A stretch of 64,000 bases of DNA from Paenibacillus uliginis N3/975. GTDB lineage: Bacteria > Bacillota > Bacilli > Paenibacillales > Paenibacillaceae. Shown piece by piece: positions 1-9,180 of the stretch. Positions within the stretch are counted from its first letter, which is position 1. The number at the start of each line of letters is the position of its first letter. A program made the translations under genes and the position numbers. The stretch spans positions 1,267,487 to 1,331,486 of the forward strand of contig NZ_LT840184.1 of the NCBI RefSeq assembly GCF_900177425.1. Reading direction: 5' to 3'. The notes under the pieces are model-generated. The model saw only the letters and a list, made by a program, of their open reading frames with translations. It made no database searches and was not told where the DNA came from.

Positions 1-179
1 TCAGTTTATGGCGATTGGAAGAACGCGGATATTCAACAAAAGGTAAGGGGCGCGGCTTAGGTTTATACAATGTACAACAAATGTTAAAACAAAATAAGTT
101 TGCTTCACTTGAAACCGAAGTTCAATCTAACGTATTTTCACAAACGCTAATTATAAGAAAGACTGGAGTACGGTCATGA
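1..179 (+). CDS. Sensor histidine kinase, C-terminal end (AgrC-like GHKL), partial
   Basis: Only the last 58 codons are inside the window; the reading frame enters at base 3 and ends with TGA at 177-179. The visible segment contains the glycine-rich ATP-binding G2 box of GHKL ATPases (STKGKGRGLGLYNV), followed by the closing beta strands of the catalytic domain. The stop overlaps the ATG of the next gene (ATGA at 176-179), so kinase and LytTR regulator are translationally coupled, as in AgrC/AgrA-type quorum or peptide-sensing pairs. The sensor part lies outside the window, so the signal cannot be guessed. Confidence 0.85.
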   Translation, partial: SLWRLEERGYSTKGKGRGLGLYNVQQMLKQNKFASLETEVQSNVFSQTLIIRKTGVRS

Positions 180-931
180 ATATATTTATATTAGAGGATA
201 ACCTTATCCAGCAGCAACGTTTAGAACGAATTATTAAATCCTTGTCGTTAAAGCATCAGATTCATTATCGAAATATAATTTCGACGGCAAAACCGGATCA
301 TTTATTATCGCAAATTGAAAATGCGGCCAATCATCAATTGTATTTTCTAGATTTGGAGATCAAGAATGAAGAGCAAAAAGGATTGGCTGTCGCTAAGGAG
401 ATCAGAAAAAAAGATCCCTATGGCACGATTGTTATTGTCACCACCCATTCCGAGTTAGCGCCCAAAACCTTTGCATATCGTGTGGCTGCTTTAGATTTTA
501 TTGAAAAAGATTTGCGAGAAGAAGAATTTATTCAAAAAGTTGAAGAGTGTCTATTAATTGCCGATGAGCGCCGAACTATCCCAGTAAGCCCGGATCATTT
601 TTGTTTCGAGAATAAATATACCAGCTTTCAAATTCCTTTTTCAGATATTCTTTATTTCGAGACCATAGAAATTGCACATAAAATACGTTTAATCACGAAA
701 TCTAAAGTCCTTGATTTTTATGCTGAATTAAATGAAATTGTCGATTATGATGAACGCCTCTTCCGCTGCCATCGAGCATTTGTCGTTAATTTAGCTAACA
801 TTCGATCGATTGATAAAAAGAATAGACTTATTTTGTTTGATGATGATGTGAGTTGTTCCGTTTCAAGAAGATTGCAGAAGGAAACGATTGAAAAGATGGA
901 AGCTTTAAGGGGGAGTGAGTTTCTGAACTAA
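176..931 (+). CDS. LytTR-family response regulator (AgrA-like)
   Basis: 251 residues. An N-terminal receiver has the acidic pair E7/D8 and the phospho-acceptor Asp59 (YFLDLEI). A LytTR DNA-binding domain covers about residues 145-245, recognisable by the ILYFET segment, the LFRCHRAFVVNLANI core and SVSRRL near the end. This is the AgrA/VirR arrangement: phosphorylation by the partner kinase lets the LytTR domain bind promoter repeats. It is coupled by a 4-base overlap to the upstream kinase. The BcrAB-like ABC transporter starting 200 bp downstream on the same strand is a likely target, but this is inferred from position only. Confidence 0.92.
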   Translation: MNIFILEDNLIQQQRLERIIKSLSLKHQIHYRNIISTAKPDHLLSQIENAANHQLYFLDLEIKNEEQKGLAVAKEIRKKDPYGTIVIVTTHSELAPKTFAYRVAALDFIEKDLREEEFIQKVEECLLIADERRTIPVSPDHFCFENKYTSFQIPFSDILYFETIEIAHKIRLITKSKVLDFYAELNEIVDYDERLFRCHRAFVVNLANIRSIDKKNRLILFDDDVSCSVSRRLQKETIEKMEALRGSEFLN

Positions 932-948
932 AGGTTTCTGAAAATGAT

Positions 949-996
949 GAAGTGCTAGAAGCTATTTCTTAAATGGCTGCTGGCACTTCTTTTTTA
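949..996 (+). terminator. Intrinsic terminator after the LytTR regulator
   Basis: Inverted repeat AAGTGCTAGAAGC (from 950) with GCTGCTGGCACTT (to 988), followed by CTTTTTT. It separates the two-component pair from the ABC transporter genes. Confidence 0.75.
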
Positions 997-1128
997 TTTG
1001 GAAAGGGTCAAAAAAGAACCGTTTACGAAGGTTAAAGGACTGTTGGTGATATTGCTATCTATAATCGAGCGTAAAAGCCTTATCCTATGAATGTCAAATC
1101 CAAGCGGGAATAAGGAGCGAACAGAATA

Positions 1129-1854
1129 ATGGATACCATGATCCAAATCAATCAATTATCAAAATCTTATAAAGGTACCGAAACGGTCTCAAATGTAACG
1201 ATGCATATCGAAAAAGGTGAAATTTACGGTTTCTTAGGACCGAATGGTGCAGGGAAAACGACGATTATGAAAATGATTCTAAATTTGGTGAAGCCCACAT
1301 CAGGTGAGATATTGGTGCTAAATCAACCGATATCACATACGTCTTATCAATATTTAAAAAACATCGGCAGTATCATAGAATACCCCGTTTTTTACGAACG
1401 TCTAACCGCAGCTGAAAACTTAAAGTTTCATTGTGAATACGCACAGTATCATGGCGAGAATCGGATTCAGGAAGTGTTAGGAATCGTTGGTTTACAAGGG
1501 GTGGGAGATAAAAAAATACATGAATTTTCATTAGGAATGAAACAGCGGTTAGGCATTGCCAGAGCCATAATTACAAAGCCGGAAATTTTGATTTTAGATG
1601 AGCCCATCAATGGTTTAGACCCTGTGGGAATTAAAGATATTCGGATGCTTTTACTGAAGCTAAAGAATGAGTACGGTATGACAATTTTAGTCTCCAGTCA
1701 TATTGTTTCAGAGATGGAATCGATTGCGGATACGATCGGAATTATTAATCATGGAAAATTAATAAAGGAAGTTAAAATGTCGGAAATCAGAAAAGAAAGC
1801 AATTTAGAGGAGTATTTCCTAAATCTTATCGACGGAGGCAGACAACATGTTTAA
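1129..1854 (+). CDS. ABC transporter ATP-binding protein (BcrA-like)
   Basis: 241-residue cytoplasmic ATPase with all core motifs: Walker A GPNGAGKTT, signature FSLGMKQRLGIA (LSGGQ variant), Walker B LILDEPINGLDP, and switch His in SSHIVSEM. Family knowledge: proteins of this length paired with a six-helix ABC-2 permease export or detoxify peptide antibiotics such as bacitracin or lantibiotics. AAGGAG lies upstream of ATG 1129; a second in-frame ATG at 1138 is possible. The gene overlaps the next by 8 bp. Together with the permease and the following DUF4097 protein it forms an apparent operon. The substrate is not determinable from sequence. Confidence 0.92.
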   Translation: MDTMIQINQLSKSYKGTETVSNVTMHIEKGEIYGFLGPNGAGKTTIMKMILNLVKPTSGEILVLNQPISHTSYQYLKNIGSIIEYPVFYERLTAAENLKFHCEYAQYHGENRIQEVLGIVGLQGVGDKKIHEFSLGMKQRLGIARAIITKPEILILDEPINGLDPVGIKDIRMLLLKLKNEYGMTILVSSHIVSEMESIADTIGIINHGKLIKEVKMSEIRKESNLEEYFLNLIDGGRQHV

Positions 1855-2551
1855 ACTTATGAGATTAGAATGGGAGAAAAACAATCTAGCAGGGTATTGT
1901 GCAAGAGCTGTGATTTGTATGATTATTATTTTTGGAATGGTAGCCGGAATGGCTTTATTGGCAAACGCTCAAAATGAACCTATGTTTTCAAATTTTACAG
2001 AATTCATGTCATTGGCTAATATCTTCGTTCGCATTACCTTTGTCGTTTTTTCAAGCATCATCATTTCGAGATTAGTGATTGACGAATATAGGAGCAAAAC
2101 CATTCAATTGCTATTTACGTATCCCTTGCAACGCAAAAAAGTGATTCAAGCAAAGTTAATGATCGTTCTTAGCTTCTGTTTTTCTTGTGTAGTGATTTCC
2201 ACATTAATCATTGAAGGATTGACAGTCGTATTGAATCCGACGCTTCATTTATTCGAAACACCCGTGTCGATGGGAGAAATGTTGGCTACCATTCCATCGA
2301 TTTTAATCGCTTCAGCGATGACAGCTGGCTTAAGCCTTATTCCTTTGTATTTTGGTATGCGTAAAAAGTCTACTGCAACAACAATTACTAGTGCTGTAAT
2401 CATAGGAACACTGCTTAATGCGATGGTTTCGGATGGAAGCGGCAGCTCTGTATCGATGTTTCAATTTATCGGCGTTCCTGCTATTTTTGGTTTGTTTGGT
2501 TTAGCCGTGGCTTATCTATCATATCGTAAAATTGATAGAATAGATCTTTAA
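1847..2551 (+). CDS. ABC-2 type permease (BcrB-like)
   Basis: 234 residues with about six hydrophobic segments (near residues 20-40, 55-75, 100-125, 140-170, 178-195 and 205-225). The charged loop after the second segment, with DEYRSKTIQLLFTYPLQRKK, is the usual coupling region of ABC-2 permeases of the BcrB/lantibiotic-immunity type. It overlaps the ATPase gene by 8 bp, so the two are made together and most likely form one membrane exporter. AGGCAGACAAC precedes the ATG. Confidence 0.88.
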   Translation: MFKLMRLEWEKNNLAGYCARAVICMIIIFGMVAGMALLANAQNEPMFSNFTEFMSLANIFVRITFVVFSSIIISRLVIDEYRSKTIQLLFTYPLQRKKVIQAKLMIVLSFCFSCVVISTLIIEGLTVVLNPTLHLFETPVSMGEMLATIPSILIASAMTAGLSLIPLYFGMRKKSTATTITSAVIIGTLLNAMVSDGSGSSVSMFQFIGVPAIFGLFGLAVAYLSYRKIDRIDL

Positions 2552-2562
2552 GAGAGGTAGTC

Positions 2563-3435
2563 ATGAAAACAAATAAATGGATTTGGTTATTAACGGTAAT
2601 TGCTTTGGTAGGAGTACTTTACATTACTTCGCAAATTGGATCTAAAAAGTTGGAGATCACAGAACACCTCCCATCGGAAGAAGTTCAGAGCATCGAAATC
2701 ATGAATGATTCATGGGATATTGAAGTGAAAGAATCGACAGACAATCAAGTTCATGTAGACATTAATGGTAAGCAGAAGGATAAGAAGAAAGTTCCTGTTT
2801 CAGTAACTCATCAAGATCATAAATTAATCATTCAACAAAATAAACAAATTGGCGGGGCGTTATCGGCCTTTACTTTTGAAAAAGAGGGAACCATCACGAT
2901 TTTAGTGCCCAAAAATACAGTAGAACAAGTTACATTGATCAATAAAGAAGGAGATCTCGATATTCATACGTTAGCCACCCAAAAGCTAACCGTTAAAAAT
3001 CAAGCGGGTAATGTGAAATTCAATCAAGTTGAAGCAGATTCAGGAGTTTTTAATCTAATTGTTGGAGACTTAACCGTAAACAATAGCTCATTTAGGAATT
3101 TAGACGTAGTTGCCAAGGCTAATGATCTTTATTTTAACAATACAATCAGCTCCGTTTGGAATGTTTTTTCTGAAAATGGTGAAATCGTTCTAAAGGGGAT
3201 CGATGAAAAAGGTGAAATGAACGTTGAAACAAAAACGGGTGATATTCAAGTTGGTTATCAAAATGCACCATCCAGCTTGAAAGTAGCAGTAGAAAATACT
3301 AAAGGAGATACAACGGTTAACTTGGCGAATCTCTCAACTACAATGAATTCTGATGAGGAAGTAAATGGAACGATTGGCGCTGGAGAGTATCTATTGCATC
3401 TCAAAAGTCATTCAGGAAACATTGGTATTAAATAA
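2563..3435 (+). CDS. DUF4097-family beta-helical surface protein
   Basis: 290 residues: one N-terminal membrane anchor (about 7-25), then a long run of short beta-strand repeats typical of DUF4097 (putative adhesin) proteins, with recurring GD-I and T-GDI-V turns. It begins 11 bp after the permease stop (GAGAGGTAG site) and belongs to the same operon. In many Firmicutes DUF4097 proteins accompany ABC exporters and envelope-stress systems; the molecular role is unknown. A second copy of its last about 85 codons lies at 7847-8107, roughly 75% identical at the protein level, on the far side of the YesMN/flavoprotein block. Confidence 0.85.
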   Translation: MKTNKWIWLLTVIALVGVLYITSQIGSKKLEITEHLPSEEVQSIEIMNDSWDIEVKESTDNQVHVDINGKQKDKKKVPVSVTHQDHKLIIQQNKQIGGALSAFTFEKEGTITILVPKNTVEQVTLINKEGDLDIHTLATQKLTVKNQAGNVKFNQVEADSGVFNLIVGDLTVNNSSFRNLDVVAKANDLYFNNTISSVWNVFSENGEIVLKGIDEKGEMNVETKTGDIQVGYQNAPSSLKVAVENTKGDTTVNLANLSTTMNSDEEVNGTIGAGEYLLHLKSHSGNIGIK

Positions 3436-3513
3436 GGTATGCTGCTCCGCATTGCCCCAATCAGCAGTTTTATGAGCCTGTTTATTATGCCAAGTCAACC
3501 AGTATCTCTATAG

Positions 3514-4299
3514 TCAATACATATTCATTCTGGTACTATTTTTATAATCTACCGGACACACTCCTACTCGGTTTTTAAACAGGCGGCTGAAATAATATTG
3601 ATTCATATAGCCTACTTTGATCGCCAAATCACCGATTTTGATATTTTGCATGGAGTTATCCAATAATTCCTTCGCTTTCGAGATGCGAAGCTCAGTCAAA
3701 TATTCCAGAAAAGATACTCCAACCTCTTTTTTCATTCGTTTACTCAAGTAATTGGAATTAATATGAAATAACTCCGCTACATGAGGTACGGCCAGTTCCG
3801 GATCATTGTAATGATAGTGGATATATTCTGTTATTTTCGCCATAATTGGCGAGAGATCACAGGAATTCGGGAGCGATTCCTGTGTCATCTCTTTCTTGAG
3901 CTTCGTAACTTCGTCAGGATGAAGACTGCACAAGTGATCGTGTAACTTAGCAAGTATTCGGTTTAGATCGCTCTTGGGTACCGGCTTCAGTAAGTAATCA
4001 TAAGCATGCAATTGCAGGGCTCTTTGCGCATATTTAAAATCATCGTACCCACTAATGATCACCACGACCATGTCAGGATAACGACTCGTTACAAGTTGGA
4101 CCAGATCAAGGCCATTCAAACCCGGCATGTTAATATCCGCTAGTAATACGTCTGGTGTAGATTGCTCGATTAGAGACAGCGCCTCAGCAGCATTCCTTGC
4201 TTCTCCTGATGGTTCAAAAGGCAGCCGACTCTCTTGGATATATTTCCGTAAGCCATTACGGATAATTTTCTCGTCATCCATGATTAGGACTTGCCACAT
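3514..4299 (-). CDS. AraC-type response regulator (YesN family)
   Basis: 261 residues. The N-terminal receiver shows D8/D9, phospho-acceptor Asp55 (LLADINMPG) and Lys105 (YLLKPV). Two AraC helix-turn-helix units occupy about residues 160-258, ending in GYMNQYYFSRLFKNRVGVCPVDYK with the consensus FSRLFK motif. The start has a good TGGAGG site and overlaps the end of the kinase gene by 16 bp. It pairs with the upstream YesM-like kinase. The likely target is the divergent flavoprotein gene at 6065, inferred from arrangement only. YesN proteins usually have about 360 residues, so this one has a short linker. Confidence 0.92.
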   Translation of the reverse strand: MWQVLIMDDEKIIRNGLRKYIQESRLPFEPSGEARNAAEALSLIEQSTPDVLLADINMPGLNGLDLVQLVTSRYPDMVVVIISGYDDFKYAQRALQLHAYDYLLKPVPKSDLNRILAKLHDHLCSLHPDEVTKLKKEMTQESLPNSCDLSPIMAKITEYIHYHYNDPELAVPHVAELFHINSNYLSKRMKKEVGVSFLEYLTELRISKAKELLDNSMQNIKIGDLAIKVGYMNQYYFSRLFKNRVGVCPVDYKNSTRMNMY

Positions 4300-5888
4300 G
4301 ATTTGTTACCTCCAAGCGGTATATTTATCGTCATACAGGTTATACCTTGTCCACTACTGATCTGCAAACCGTAAAGCTCACCATAAGCAAGTTTGATGCG
4401 ATGGCTGACACTATATAGACCGAATCCGATCTCTTCGTTTCTGTCTTTTTTTCCGTTCCGCAACGTCTCCTGAAGTGATGCCAGCCTGGATTTAGGAATG
4501 TCTACTCCGTTATTCTGGGCGGTGACGATCAGTTGATCCCCTTGTTTATATGCACGAATTGATATTTTACTTTTCTGGTTTGTCAGCGGCTTGATTCCGT
4601 GATAAATCGCATTTTCAACGAGTGGTTGAAGGATGAACCGAATGATCTGTTGTTGTTCCAAATGCTTGTCATAGCTCAATTCGTAATCCAGAATATCATC
4701 ATACCGAACACATTGGATATTTAAGTAGCTCTCGACATGTTGAAATTCTTGTTCCAGTGTTACAAATTGACTGCCGCTGCTGAGCCCAAGCCGGAAATAC
4801 GTGCTTAAGGATTCTACAATGTCCACCACATCATTTGCGTCATGACTTGCAGCCATCCATTGAATCGTATCCAGTGTGTTATACAGAAAATGGGGCTTAA
4901 TCTGTTCGTGAATCATCTGCAGCTCCATTTCCTTCTTTTCTTGCTGGGATTGATACAGCTTAATGAGCATTTGATTGAAGCTGCGCCCTAACTCTCCAAT
5001 CTCATCGCGTCGCTTATCGTTAGAACGCACGCTCCAGTCACCGTCTTCCACTTGTCTCATCAATTGACGCAGCGCCTGAATCGGCTTCGCTATGGAGGAG
5101 CCCAGCAATAGGACGAGAATCAAAAAGAAGATACCTACTACAGTTCCTACCATAAGAGCCGACCGCTGGGTCTTCGTCATACCTTGGGTAAGCTGGGATT
5201 TCGGCACTTGGAATATGAGCTTCCAGCCCGGAACACCGGCAATCGAAGCCGTAAAGGTAGCCATGTTAGCTCTGGAATCTTCCAGTTCTGGAAATTCCGA
5301 ATTGACGATAAGCCACCCTCTGCCGTCATACACCAAAATGTCTTGGGCGATTTCTTTCATTTTACCGATAGGAACGGCGGCTGCGATGTAAGCTGTATCT
5401 TCATTTACTAGCGGTCCAATACGGTATAGAATAACGACAATCTCTGCTTTGTTGGCTCTAGAAACAATAACGTTACTTACAACGTAAGGAGCATCCGACG
5501 AAATCAGTTCTTTATAATAGTCTCGCGTTAATATAGAGAAAGACTTGCTATCCGACGTCCAAGAGTTTCCTTTGAGATCAACAATCCGAATGGACTCGTA
5601 GTCATGACCTCGTCGTTGCTCTAGCTTGCGACTTTCGCGTAACAGCTCTTCTCGAGTCCAGTGGTGATCAGAAGCAAGGGTGGCGAGCATTTCGACTTCT
5701 CCAATCCGCTGCTGAAACCAATAGGATATTTGTTCGCTCCGGGCATTGACGATTTGCTGTGTCAGTGATTCGTTGAGTGGGACGACCGTTCGTTCCATCT
5801 CTATGTATATGGAGCCTAACAACGCAAGGAATAGTAAGAGAAAGCATCCTCCGGCATATAATGTAATTTTTCGTTGTATTGAGTGCAT
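4284..5888 (-). CDS. YesM-type sensor histidine kinase
   Basis: 534 residues. Transmembrane helix 1 is at about 10-30, then an extracytoplasmic Cache-like sensor to about 240, helix 2 at about 243-263, a HAMP linker, and the His_kinase core with the phospho-acceptor His in HEQIKPHFLYNTLD. The GHKL ATPase follows, with N box LVENAIYHGIKPL and G box IGFGLYSVSHRI. It is an integral membrane kinase sensing an extracellular small molecule. It is co-transcribed with the AraC regulator and divergent from the secreted flavoprotein, so a respiratory electron acceptor or its product is a reasonable but unproven ligand. The ribosome site before the ATG is weak. Confidence 0.92.
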   Translation of the reverse strand: MHSIQRKITLYAGGCFLLLFLALLGSIYIEMERTVVPLNESLTQQIVNARSEQISYWFQQRIGEVEMLATLASDHHWTREELLRESRKLEQRRGHDYESIRIVDLKGNSWTSDSKSFSILTRDYYKELISSDAPYVVSNVIVSRANKAEIVVILYRIGPLVNEDTAYIAAAVPIGKMKEIAQDILVYDGRGWLIVNSEFPELEDSRANMATFTASIAGVPGWKLIFQVPKSQLTQGMTKTQRSALMVGTVVGIFFLILVLLLGSSIAKPIQALRQLMRQVEDGDWSVRSNDKRRDEIGELGRSFNQMLIKLYQSQQEKKEMELQMIHEQIKPHFLYNTLDTIQWMAASHDANDVVDIVESLSTYFRLGLSSGSQFVTLEQEFQHVESYLNIQCVRYDDILDYELSYDKHLEQQQIIRFILQPLVENAIYHGIKPLTNQKSKISIRAYKQGDQLIVTAQNNGVDIPKSRLASLQETLRNGKKDRNEEIGFGLYSVSHRIKLAYGELYGLQISSGQGITCMTINIPLGGNKSCGKS

Positions 5889-5972
5889 GTCTTTATTACA
5901 TCATGTTGCATTCCATCTTTAAATGAGAAGTATCACTTGTCCAAAATGTATAAATAAAATCCGAAATGTGCA

Positions 5973-6001
5973 AATACTTTTGGAGATGCATAGCCTATAA
6001 T
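5973..6001 (+). promoter_or_regulatory. Candidate promoter of the flavoprotein gene
   Basis: A perfect -10 TATAAT lies at 5996-6001, with only a poor -35 (AATACT at 5973-5978) at 17-bp spacing. A good -10 with a weak -35 is what an activator-dependent promoter would show, which fits control by the divergent YesMN pair. Confidence 0.4.
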
Positions 6002-6064
6002 ACACATTGTACCTTTTTTCACAATGTCAAAAATACTAGTACAATCAGTATCAGGGGAGGAACT

Positions 6065-7846
6065 ATGAGAAAACACGCGGGTAGAGTATTGTCCATTATT
6101 ATGGTGCTGGCACTTGTATTTACGATGGCCGCTTGCGGCTCGAAAGAAAACGCAAAGGAAGCATCGAATGGTACGACGACGGCCATTGGGGTAGGTAGTG
6201 GTAAGCACGGTGACATTAAAGTTGAGGTAACCTTTACGGATGAAAAAATTATGGATGTGAAGGTTCTGGAGCAGAAGGAAAATGAAGTTCTATCGGAGCC
6301 TGTATATACCCACTTGAAGGAAAATGTCATGCAGGCAAATAGTGCAGATGTAGATGTTATTAGCGGATCTAGTGTGACGAGCAAGGGGTATTTGGATGCA
6401 ATTCAGGATGCGATTGTTAAATCGGGAATTGCGCTGGTGGCAGGCAGTGGAACAGCTGATGCGAAACAGACCGAAGAGTCGGAGCAAACATACGATGTCG
6501 TCGTGATCGGCGCGGGTGGTGCCGGCTTTAGTGCAGCGCTTGAAGCAGCAGAGGCCGGAAAAAGCGTAGTTATTCTGGAGAAGATGCCGACCGTTGGCGG
6601 TAACACATTGATCTCCGGTGGGGAGATGAATGCTCCTGACAACTGGGTTCAGCATGCACTTGGCATTACCGATGATAGCCCAGAATTATATTATCAGGAT
6701 ACGATGAAGGGTGGCGACAATCTAGGCCAGCCGGAAATCGTGAAGATTTTGTCCGAGCAAGCACTGGGTTCAGCCGAATGGTTACGTGACGAGGTAAAAG
6801 TGGAGTTTTTATCCGATCACCTCTTCCAGTTCGGGGGACATTCCCGCAAGCGTGCACTTATTCCTATCGGCCATACAGGAGCGGAATTGATTACGAAGCT
6901 CAAGACCAAGGCCGAAGAACTTGGAATTAAGATCAAGACGAACATGAAAGCTGAGAAACTACTAACGGATGAGAGCGGTAAAGTAGTTGGCGTTGATGCG
7001 AGTACAAATGGTCAAAAGGTGACCTTCCATGCGAACAAAGGCGTTATCATAGCGACCGGTGGATTTGGTTCTAATATTGAGATGCGTAAGAAATATAATC
7101 CTGAGTTGGATGAGAGCTATATGTCTACGGACACGCCAGGGACGACGGGTGACGGGATTGTTATGGCTCAAGCAGTTAACGCAGATATTACGAATATGGA
7201 GAATATTCAAACCTATCCGATCTGTGACCCTGTTACAGGTGTAATCTCACTTGTGGCCGATTCTCGGTTTGATGGTGCGATACTGATTAACCAAGGGGGA
7301 ACACGGTTTGTAGAGGAATTGGAACGACGCGATGTCATATCTAAGGCTATTCTAGCACAAGAAGGGCGTTACGCTTACCAATTCTGGAATCAGGAAATCG
7401 CCGATATCGGCAAGACGATCGAAGTGCACCAAGATGAGTATGATCAATTAGTTAAAGAGGGAATGCTCTATAAGGCTGACACGATTGAAGATGCAGCTAA
7501 TTTCTTCAAGGTAGATGTAGAAACATTGAAAGAGACTATAAGCAAAGTCAACGAGTATGCGAAGACAGGCAAGGATCTTGATTACAACCATCGTGGCGGT
7601 TTGGTATCGCTGGAAAAAGGCCCGTATTATATTCAAAAAGCGGTTCCGTCGGTCCATCATACAATGGGTGGATTGGTCATTGATACGAAAGCACATGTTC
7701 TGTCGACAGAAGGCACGGTTATTCCGGGACTGTACGCTGCTGGAGAAGTGACAGGCGTTGTTCATGGTGCGAACCGTCTGGGCGGAAATGCCATTTCTGA
7801 TATTATTACTTACGGCCGGATTGCTGGTCAGGAAGTCGCAAAGTAG
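6065..7846 (+). CDS. Secreted FMN/FAD flavoprotein reductase (fumarate/urocanate reductase-like lipoprotein)
   Basis: 593 residues from ATG 6065, chosen because GGGGAGG (6054-6060) sits just before it and the lipoprotein signal starts there (lipobox Cys24, TMAAC). Residues about 40-120 form an FMN-binding domain with DVISGSSVTS at 96-105; in family members the motif is D-x-x-S-G-A-T, the site where ApbE attaches FMN. Residues about 143-590 form an FAD-dependent fumarate-reductase-like domain, with GAGGAG at 149-154, HHTMGGLVID, and the C-terminal GLYAAGEVTG and HGANRLGGNA motifs. The expected role is an extracytoplasmic reductase (fumarate, urocanate or a similar enoate) taking electrons through covalent FMN, as in Listeria FrdA and Shewanella UrdA. 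The true substrate is unknown. Ser replaces Thr at the usual FMN-bearing position. Confidence 0.88.
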   Translation: MRKHAGRVLSIIMVLALVFTMAACGSKENAKEASNGTTTAIGVGSGKHGDIKVEVTFTDEKIMDVKVLEQKENEVLSEPVYTHLKENVMQANSADVDVISGSSVTSKGYLDAIQDAIVKSGIALVAGSGTADAKQTEESEQTYDVVVIGAGGAGFSAALEAAEAGKSVVILEKMPTVGGNTLISGGEMNAPDNWVQHALGITDDSPELYYQDTMKGGDNLGQPEIVKILSEQALGSAEWLRDEVKVEFLSDHLFQFGGHSRKRALIPIGHTGAELITKLKTKAEELGIKIKTNMKAEKLLTDESGKVVGVDASTNGQKVTFHANKGVIIATGGFGSNIEMRKKYNPELDESYMSTDTPGTTGDGIVMAQAVNADITNMENIQTYPICDPVTGVISLVADSRFDGAILINQGGTRFVEELERRDVISKAILAQEGRYAYQFWNQEIADIGKTIEVHQDEYDQLVKEGMLYKADTIEDAANFFKVDVETLKETISKVNEYAKTGKDLDYNHRGGLVSLEKGPYYIQKAVPSVHHTMGGLVIDTKAHVLSTEGTVIPGLYAAGEVTGVVHGANRLGGNAISDIITYGRIAGQEVAK

Positions 7847-8107
7847 AGTGGTGAAATCGTTATAAAGAGGGTAGATGAAAAAGGTGAGCTGATCGTTGAA
7901 ACAAAAACTGGTGATATTCAAGTTGATTATCATACCGCACCAGCCAGCTTGGAAGTAGCAGTGCAAAATACCAAGGGAGATACAACCGTTAACTTAGCGA
8001 ATCTCACAACTACGAAAAAAACAGACGAAGAAGTAAATGGAACCATTGGCGCCGGGGAAAATTCAATGCATATCAAAAGCTATTCGGGAAGCATCGGTAT
8101 TAAATGA
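7847..8107 (+). pseudogene. Duplicate 3' end of the DUF4097 gene
   Basis: Starting at the base after the flavoprotein stop codon, 86 codons plus TGA read in frame as the C-terminus of the DUF4097 protein. They share the segments VETKTGDIQV, NTKGDTTVNLANL and DEEVNGTIGAGE, and both end in IGIK. By eye about 64 of 85 residues are identical. It has no start codon, ribosome site or signal sequence, so it is a 5'-truncated gene copy. The frame is undamaged, suggesting either a recent event or origin from a diverged tandem paralogue. Confidence 0.85.
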
Positions 8108-8125
8108 TCAACCGGCTGTATAATA

Positions 8126-8168
8126 AAACGGCAGTTCTGCAGGCTTTCGCCAAAGCAGACTGCCGTTT
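8126..8168. terminator. Bidirectional intrinsic terminator
   Basis: AAACGGCAGTTCTGC (8126-8140) pairs with GCAGACTGCCGTTT (8155-8168), flanked by A-rich and T-rich sides. It lies between the DUF4097 remnant (+) and degV (-) and can serve both. Confidence 0.75.
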
Positions 8169-8182
8169 ATTATTGGCTCGTA

Positions 8183-9040
8183 TCAGCTTGGTTTCTTGGT
8201 ATACATAAGTCCGACTGTATGTGGACCGCAGTGACTGCTAATTACGCAGCCTGCAGTGGAAATACTGACTTGTCTTGCGCCTGTCTTTTCTTGAAGAGCT
8301 TTTTTAAGCATGAGTGCTTCCGATTCAGCCATAGTATGTACAACGACAATAAGGTCGTTATCCATATCTTGAACGCGATCCAGCGCATTACTCAACATCT
8401 GTTCCAAAGCTTTCTCTTTCTTGCCCCGAACTTTATAAGCAGGTATCATGCCGCCGTTAACAACCTTAATAACAGGTCTGATCTTCAGTAAACTTCCAAT
8501 CACATTTTGCATGCCGGAGCAGCGTCCACCCTTATACAAATAATCAAGTGTATCAATGACAAATTCGCATTCCACTTGATCCGTATAGCTGTTCACCAGA
8601 TCCACGATTTGCGGAATCGTAGAACCTTCTTTAGCAGCATGGACCGCTTTCATAACCAGAAGTCCGATCCCGCAGGACAGGTTGCGCGAATCAATCACGG
8701 TTACCCGGCCTGATGGCAGCTCTTCAGATGCGATGACGGCATTTTGATAAGTAGAGGACAGCTCTGATGAAAGGCTCAAGAATAATATGTCGTCTCCCTG
8801 CTCGATAAACGGAGAAAATGCAGCAATAAAATCAGAAGGCGACGGTGCAGCAGTCTTCGGCAGGCTACCTGTTTCTTCAACCTTGGCATATAGCTCTAAA
8901 GGTGTAATGTCCACTCCGTCCCTGAAAGAGTCTTCCCCAAACACAACATATAGCGGTACGATGCCGATGTCGTATTCTTCAATCCACGATGACGGTAAGT
9001 CACAGGTGCTGTCAGCGAATATTTTTATTTTACCAGACAT
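8183..9040 (-). CDS. DegV family fatty-acid-binding protein
   Basis: 285 residues starting at the second possible ATG (9040), because AAGGGAG directly abuts the first ATG (9046) and is correctly spaced for the second. It opens with the family signature KIFADSTCDLP and continues with GVDITPLELY and the TAAPSPSDF loop that holds the lipid carboxylate. Family knowledge: DegV/FakB proteins bind a single fatty acid and can present it to the FakA kinase for phosphorylation and phospholipid synthesis. The gene stands alone between terminators, with no fakA nearby, so the lipid specificity is open. Confidence 0.9.
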   Translation of the reverse strand: MSGKIKIFADSTCDLPSSWIEEYDIGIVPLYVVFGEDSFRDGVDITPLELYAKVEETGSLPKTAAPSPSDFIAAFSPFIEQGDDILFLSLSSELSSTYQNAVIASEELPSGRVTVIDSRNLSCGIGLLVMKAVHAAKEGSTIPQIVDLVNSYTDQVECEFVIDTLDYLYKGGRCSGMQNVIGSLLKIRPVIKVVNGGMIPAYKVRGKKEKALEQMLSNALDRVQDMDNDLIVVVHTMAESEALMLKKALQEKTGARQVSISTAGCVISSHCGPHTVGLMYTKKPS

Positions 9041-9180
9041 GAACATCTCCCTTTAACTCTTTTAAATTCCTTTTATTATATCAAGGTTAGGTATGTTTTC
9101 AAAGGATAGAAATAGTCCCGTCCAAAAGTTCCAACAGTTCTGTACATTGCAGCGACCGGACCCGAACATCTTATATGAAA

